NCBI RefSeq assembly: GCF_014203535.1
Contig: NZ_JACHJI010000005.1
Location: 62,001 to 126,000, forward strand
Direction of reading: 5' to 3'
Length of the DNA: 64,000 nt
DNA from: Streptomyces griseomycini
GTDB taxonomy: Bacteria > Actinomycetota > Actinomycetes > Streptomycetales > Streptomycetaceae
Positions 60,232 to 64,000 of the stretch are shown in pieces; within the stretch, counting starts at the first letter, position 1; each line of letters opens with the position of its first letter. The translations under genes were made by a program, and so were the position numbers. The notes beneath the pieces are model-generated. The model was not told the DNA's origin and did no database searches. It saw nothing but the letters and a program-made list of their open reading frames with translations.

Positions 60232-61263
60232 TCACCCGTCGTCGTCCCGCTGCCGTCCGTCGTCGTCCCGCTGCCGCCCGTCCTCGTCCCGCGGGGCCCG
60301 GTTGGACGCGGTGTCCCCGGCCGTCAGGTGCTCCAGCACCTCGACCAGTTCCTGGCAGGCGCGTTCCACGGAGCGTCTGGTGTTGCGCTGTTCGGTGATC
60401 ACCGCGGACAGCAGCAGGGCGGTCAGGGCCATCGTCCCGTTGAAGGCCTGGAGCTTGACCATGACCCCCACGGAGGAGAGCCGATCGAACGACCCGACGT
60501 GGTCGGTCGCAGCGAGGGTGGCCATGACGGAGGCGAACAGGGCGCACAGCATGCTGCCGGCGAGCTGGAACCGCAGGGCCGCCCAGATCAGCAGCGGGTA
60601 GACGAGGAACAGCAGGCTGAGGGGGCCGTGTGTGGCCAGTGGCACGGAACAGCCCGCGACGACCGCCAGGACCACCGCCTCCACCGACCGGGACCAGCGC
60701 ATCGCGGGGCGCGCGCGGTGGACCAGGAGCAGCAACGGGGTGACGATCAGTACGCCCATGGCGTCCCCCACCCACCAGGCCAGCCACACCGTCCAGAAGT
60801 CGTGTCCCGGCAGATCGCTGGTGGCCACGAGGAGACCGGCGCCGACCGAGGAGCTGATCAGCATGGCGCCCAGGGCGCAGAGGAACACCAGGGCGAGACC
60901 GTCCCGCAAGCGTGCGAGGTCGCTGCGGAATCCCACCCTGCGCAACAGGAGGTACCCGCACACGGGTGCGGCGGTGCTGCCCGCGAGGACACCCAGCGAG
61001 GACCACCGCAGCGAGGTGAGCGTCATGAGGACGGACAGGGCGCCGAGTGCGATCCCCACCCAGCAGCGCAGCCCGAAGAACAGCAGGGAGGCGACCGCCA
61101 CTCCCGTGGGCGGCCAGATGGGACTGACCACCGCACCCTCGACGATCAGGTTCCGCAGCAGCCCCAGCCGTCCGGCCGCGTGGTAGCAGACGGCGACCGC
61201 CAGCGTCTCGAGCATGAGGACGACCGGTGCACGCGGATCCTGGCTAGCCACCACACCAGCCAT
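60232..61263 (-). CDS. MASE1-type membrane sensor without output domain
   Basis: A 343-residue integral membrane protein with about eight helices; GAVVSPIWPPTGVAVASLLFFG is the MASE1 hallmark, followed by LRDGLALVFLCALGAMLISSS and WVGDAMGVLIVTPLLLL. MASE1 domains are usually fused to kinase, GGDEF or phosphatase outputs; here only a 60-residue helical tail remains, ending in a DDDGRQR repeat. The separate PP2C gene 51 bp upstream on the same strand could be its output partner. The start at 61263 is uncertain since no clear ribosome site is seen. Confidence 0.82.
   Translation of the reverse strand: MAGVVASQDPRAPVVLMLETLAVAVCYHAAGRLGLLRNLIVEGAVVSPIWPPTGVAVASLLFFGLRCWVGIALGALSVLMTLTSLRWSSLGVLAGSTAAPVCGYLLLRRVGFRSDLARLRDGLALVFLCALGAMLISSSVGAGLLVATSDLPGHDFWTVWLAWWVGDAMGVLIVTPLLLLVHRARPAMRWSRSVEAVVLAVVAGCSVPLATHGPLSLLFLVYPLLIWAALRFQLAGSMLCALFASVMATLAATDHVGSFDRLSSVGVMVKLQAFNGTMALTALLLSAVITEQRNTRRSVERACQELVEVLEHLTAGDTASNRAPRDEDGRQRDDDGRQRDDDG
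60236..60289. repeat. 21-bp tandem repeat at the 3' end of the MASE1 gene
   Basis: About two and a half copies of a 21-bp unit (CGTCGTCGTCCCGCTGCCGTC, with small changes) code the C-terminal DDDGRQR repeats. The unit keeps the frame. Confidence 0.75.
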
Positions 61264-61314
61264 CAGACACCGGGGCCCGCACGTCGGCGAGGCGAGGAGC
61301 GCGGACCTGCGGCC

Positions 61315-62145
61315 CTATGGCTGAGTGACCGGCCGGTCGTGCCCGATCACCAGAACGGCCGCGTCGTCGTCGTGCCCCACCCGCTCCGCACCCTTGATCA
61401 CGGCGGCGGCGAGCGCGTTCGCGTTCATTCCCGCGACCGCCGCGATGCCGGCGAGCCGTACCACCTGGTCCAGTCCCTCGTCGAGCGGCATGGAGGGGCC
61501 CTCCACGACACCGTCGGTGAGCATGACGAACACACCGCCCGTGTCGAGCCGGTACCGGGTGACGGGGTAGGACACACCCGGCAGGATGCCGAGGGGAGGG
61601 CCCCCTTCGTCCTCCGTGATCCCGGACCGGCCGTCCGCGGTGGCCCACACGCACGGCAGGTGCCCGGCCCGTGCGCTCTCCAGCACCCGGTTGGACGGGT
61701 CGAGCCGTATGAAGGTGCAGGTGGCGAACAGGTCCGAGCTCAGGGACAGCAGCAGGTCGTTGGTCCGGGAGAGGAGCTCGCCCGGGTCGCTGTCGACGGA
61801 GGCGAGCGCCCGCAGCCCGACCCGCACCTGTCCCATGAAGGCGGCCGCCTCGATGTTGTGTCCCTGCACGTCGCCGATGGACAGACCGATGCGGCCGTCG
61901 GGCATCGTGAACGCGTCGTACCAGTCGCCGCCGACGTTGAGGCCCCGGTACGCGGGCGCGTACCGCACGGCCAGCCGCACCCCGTCGCCGGTCGGCAGTC
62001 CCCTGGGCAGCATGCCCCGTTGCAGGGCGATGGCCAGCTCGACCCGGGAGCGTTGCACCTCCGCCTGCGCGCGCGCCTGCGCCGTCAGCGTCCGGAGCCT
62101 GGCCAGCAGCTCGTCGCCGTCGTCCGTGGAACCGGTACGGGACAT
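61315..62145 (-). CDS. single-domain SpoIIE (PP2C) serine phosphatase
   Basis: 276 residues: a short N-terminal coiled-coil (LLARLRTLTAQARAQAEVQRSRVEL, in two parts) and a PP2C domain from about 45, with VGGDWYDAF, GDVQGHNIEAA, LTDGVVEG and DDDAAVLVI. It has no membrane or sensory domain of its own, which suits a role as output for the MASE1 protein coded just after it. The ATG 62145 is preceded by GGGTGAG, a modest ribosome site. Substrate unknown. Confidence 0.88.
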   Translation of the reverse strand: MSRTGSTDDGDELLARLRTLTAQARAQAEVQRSRVELAIALQRGMLPRGLPTGDGVRLAVRYAPAYRGLNVGGDWYDAFTMPDGRIGLSIGDVQGHNIEAAAFMGQVRVGLRALASVDSDPGELLSRTNDLLLSLSSDLFATCTFIRLDPSNRVLESARAGHLPCVWATADGRSGITEDEGGPPLGILPGVSYPVTRYRLDTGGVFVMLTDGVVEGPSMPLDEGLDQVVRLAGIAAVAGMNANALAAAVIKGAERVGHDDDAAVLVIGHDRPVTQP

Positions 62146-62202
62146 GGATCACTCACCCGGGCGAGGAGACCCGCGCGGAAGTCGCCCTCGGAACAAAACG
62201 CC

Positions 62203-62218
62203 CATATATATGCAAAGG
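62203..62218. promoter_or_regulatory. AT-rich palindrome and CCTTTGCATA copy before the phosphatase
   Basis: CATATATATG (62203-62212) is a perfect 10-bp palindrome in otherwise GC-rich DNA; the overlapping TATGCAAAGG is the minus-strand copy of CCTTTGCATA, also found before the phosphatase gene at 41329. It lies 58-73 bp upstream of this gene's start and may act as operator or promoter. Confidence 0.5.
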
Positions 62219-62277
62219 GATGATAGCCGTAAGTGATGAGACCGGGCCAGTCATCACTCGCGACCGTCGAACACGCC

Positions 62278-62283
62278 TAGGCT
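62278..62283 (+). promoter_or_regulatory. -10-like TAGGCT before the 118-aa gene
   Basis: TAGGCT ends 6 bases before ATG 62290 and no ribosome site lies between, a layout typical of leaderless Streptomyces messages. The -35 region is poor. Confidence 0.4.
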
Positions 62284-62289
62284 GTGCGC

Positions 62290-62640
62290 ATGGAGCAGCG
62301 CGAGATCATGCAGCGGGGCGTCGGCATCCTCACCGAGGCCCTCGAGATGCGGCGGCGGCTGAGGGAGGACCCGGACGCCGACGTGACCAGGAACGGGGCG
62401 GTCGCCGCGCTCCTGGAGGAGATGCTGCCGCACATCCAGCTGCCGGCCGACGCGAGCGCCCGTGAGGTGGCGGGCATCGTCACCGAGAAGCTGGGCCCCG
62501 CCATCGTGCAGATCGCCTCCGCCCTGACCTTCGCCTTCGTGCAGCTCGCCGAGGTCCACGACGAGGGCCGCACCGACGTGTCGTCCGCCGACGTCCTGCG
62601 CTCCATCTCCCTGCACTACGAGACGGGCACGGAGCGGTAG
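62290..62640 (+). CDS. conserved hypothetical helical protein, 116 aa
   Basis: A 116-residue soluble α-helical protein, MEQREIMQRGVGILTEALEM at its start and VLRSISLHYETGTER at its end. No metal or catalytic motif. The IQLPADASAREVAGIVTEKLGPAIVQIAS middle suggests a small helical bundle. It seems to be leaderless from the TAGGCT box; GTG 62284 would overlap that box. Function unknown. Confidence 0.65.
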   Translation: MEQREIMQRGVGILTEALEMRRRLREDPDADVTRNGAVAALLEEMLPHIQLPADASAREVAGIVTEKLGPAIVQIASALTFAFVQLAEVHDEGRTDVSSADVLRSISLHYETGTER

Positions 62641-62713
62641 TCCCGGTGCTCCGGGCGGGGCCGTCCCGCCGTTCGTCTGCCGTGGACGGGTGCGGGCCGG
62701 GGAGTGCCCGGGC

Positions 62714-62758
62714 GGTTCACCCGCGTCCCCGTGACCCCGTGCCGCACTCGGGTGAACC
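62714..62758. repeat. inverted repeat GGTTCACCCG-N25-CGGGTGAACC
   Basis: Perfect 10-bp arms separated by 25 bases lie 74 bp after the hypothetical gene's stop. It could be a terminator for that gene or an operator for the next. Confidence 0.65.
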
Positions 62759-62842
62759 CCGAGCCGCGGCGCACGGGGACGGAACCGGTCGCGGCCGGAA
62801 TCCGGGAGGCGGAGGCGCCGGGCGCGGATGACGCCCGCGCTC

Positions 62843-62871
62843 TTGACGCCGTACGCGCCAGTAGCGATTCT
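62843..62871 (+). promoter_or_regulatory. σ70-like (HrdB-type) promoter before the secreted hydrolase gene
   Basis: TTGACG and GATTCT are separated by 17 bases. The predicted start gives a leader of about 48 bases with GGAGGG 9 bases before ATG 62926. Confidence 0.55.
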
Positions 62872-62925
62872 CTGCCCATATCTTGCACCGGCCATGACAA
62901 CTCCGTCGCCGGAGGGACGTGCGCA

Positions 62926-64000
62926 ATGACCACGGATCACGGACGGCGCCGCGTCGCCGTCGTATCGCTGCTCCTCCTCGTGCTGGCCGCGGCCTTCGGT
63001 CCCACGCCCAGTTCCGCGGCCGACGGCGACTGGTGGGAGCCGGCCGCGCGGCCCGCACCGGACTCCCGGATCGGCGTCACCGGCGAGCCGTTCAAGGGCA
63101 CGGACGCCGACGGCGAGGTGCGCGGGTTCGTCGACGCGCACAACCACGTCATGTCCAACGAGGCCTTCGGCGGCCGGCTCATCTGCGGCAAGCCGTTCTC
63201 GGAGAAGGGCATCGCCGACGCGCTCGAGGACTGCCCCGAGCACTACCCCGACGGATCGCTGGCGATCTTCGACTTCATCACCAACGGCGGTGACGGCAGG
63301 CACGATCCGGTCGGCTGGCCCACGTTCGCGGACTGGCCCGCGCACGACTCCCTGACCCACCAGCAGAACTACTACGCCTGGATCGAGCGCGCCTGGCGCG
63401 GCGGACAGCGCGTACTGGTGAACGACCTCGTCACCAACGGCGTGATCTGCTCCGTGTACTTCTTCAAGGACCGCGGCTGCGACGAGATGACGTCCATCCG
63501 GCTGCAGGCGAGGCTGACGTACGACATGCAGGCCTACATCGACGGGATGTACGGCGGCCCGGGCAAGGGCTGGTTCCGGATCGTCACCGACAGCGCGCAG
63601 GCCCGGGACGTCGTCGAGCAGGGCAAGCTCGCGGTCGTCCTCGGGGTCGAGACCTCGGAGCCGTTCGGGTGCAAGCAGATCCTGGACGTCCCGCAGTGCG
63701 ACAAGGCCGACATCGACGCCGGCCTGGACGAGTTGTACGCGCTGGGCGTGCGCAGCATGTTCCTGTGCCACAAGTTCGACAACGCGCTGTGCGGGGTCCG
63801 CTTCGACGAGGGCGCGCTCGGCACCGCGATCAACGTCGGGCAGTTCCTGTCGACCGGCACCTTCTGGAGGACGGAGCGGTGCACCGGCCCCCAGCACGAC
63901 AACCCCGTCGGCCTGGCCGCCGCGCCGGAGGCCGAGAGGAGGCTCCCGGCGGGCGTGGAGGTCCCGTCGTACGACGAGGACGCCCGGTGCAACGTCCGCG
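62926..64000 (+). CDS. secreted amidohydrolase/peptidase M19-like protein, 3' truncated
   Basis: The gene runs off the window; 358 codons are visible. A signal peptide (RRRVAVVSLLLLVLAAAFG … SSA) ends near residue 31. The metal-dependent hydrolase start is FVDAHNHVMSNEAFGG (HxH) near residue 68; further likely metal or substrate regions are AVVLGVETSEPFGCKQI and RSMFLCHKFDNALCG. Homologous Streptomyces proteins are often labelled coagulation factor 5/8 domain proteins because discoidin modules follow the catalytic part; that part, if present, lies beyond the window. Substrate unknown. Its promoter and ribosome site are good. Confidence 0.83.
   Translation, partial: MTTDHGRRRVAVVSLLLLVLAAAFGPTPSSAADGDWWEPAARPAPDSRIGVTGEPFKGTDADGEVRGFVDAHNHVMSNEAFGGRLICGKPFSEKGIADALEDCPEHYPDGSLAIFDFITNGGDGRHDPVGWPTFADWPAHDSLTHQQNYYAWIERAWRGGQRVLVNDLVTNGVICSVYFFKDRGCDEMTSIRLQARLTYDMQAYIDGMYGGPGKGWFRIVTDSAQARDVVEQGKLAVVLGVETSEPFGCKQILDVPQCDKADIDAGLDELYALGVRSMFLCHKFDNALCGVRFDEGALGTAINVGQFLSTGTFWRTERCTGPQHDNPVGLAAAPEAERRLPAGVEVPSYDEDARCNVR

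Overview
The window is very GC-rich, its genes are tightly packed and often overlap by 4 bp (ATGA or GTGA), and GTG starts are common. It carries SARP, ANTAR, SpoIIE-type phosphatase and isorenieratene genes. Together these point to a Streptomyces chromosome, probably outside the central core because almost everything here is accessory. No rRNA, tRNA, CRISPR array, insertion sequence or phage gene was seen.

Layout. 1-2.9 kb: the 3' part of a secreted lytic polysaccharide monooxygenase and a sortase-anchored DUF1996 surface protein. 3.7-10.1 kb: two large convergent PAS/GAF/PP2C phosphatases, a secreted AMIN-like protein and a GAF-ANTAR regulator. 10.3-11.8 kb: CsbD-like, Mrr-like membrane nuclease and a small probably leaderless gene. 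11.9-16.6 kb: a redox cluster (MpaB/DUF2236, SRPBCC, CrtI-like flavoenzyme, SDR). 16.6-25.3 kb: a complete isorenieratene cluster, crtEIBV divergent from crtYTU.

25.3-30.1 kb (minus strand): a signalling block of PP2C phosphatase (frameshifted here), a cobalamin-binding protein with the W-x9-EH signature of CarH photoreceptors, a STAS protein, an RsbW-like kinase and CbiZ, a cobamide salvage enzyme. It lies directly against the carotenoid genes, which suggests a B12-based light input acting through partner switching. 30.2-38.0 kb: a DUF6745 pair divergent from an STM4015-STM4011 cassette (two LRR proteins, ATP-grasp, sulfatase-fold hydrolase, two radical SAM enzymes). The shared intergenic region has two back-to-back promoters of the LexA-independent DNA-damage (TTGTCAGT) type.

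38.1-50.5 kb: phosphoglucomutase, a membrane PP2C with a MarR regulator, a cupin, a SARP regulator carrying a TTA (bldA) codon, a lipoprotein, a small secreted protein, and a GT4 glycosyltransferase with a partner. 50.6-58.0 kb: a carbohydrate catabolic operon (DeoR/LacI-type regulator, ABC importer, 2-hydroxyacid dehydrogenase, DUF2264 protein) with a shared operator-like 10-mer. 58.1-64 kb: a coiled-coil/winged-helix nucleoid-type protein, an L,D-transpeptidase lipoprotein, a PP2C phosphatase next to an orphan MASE1 sensor, a small hypothetical, and the 5' part of a secreted metal-dependent hydrolase cut by the window edge.

Starts were chosen by Shine-Dalgarno position, operon overlap and family length; functions come from reading the sequence, not from searches.
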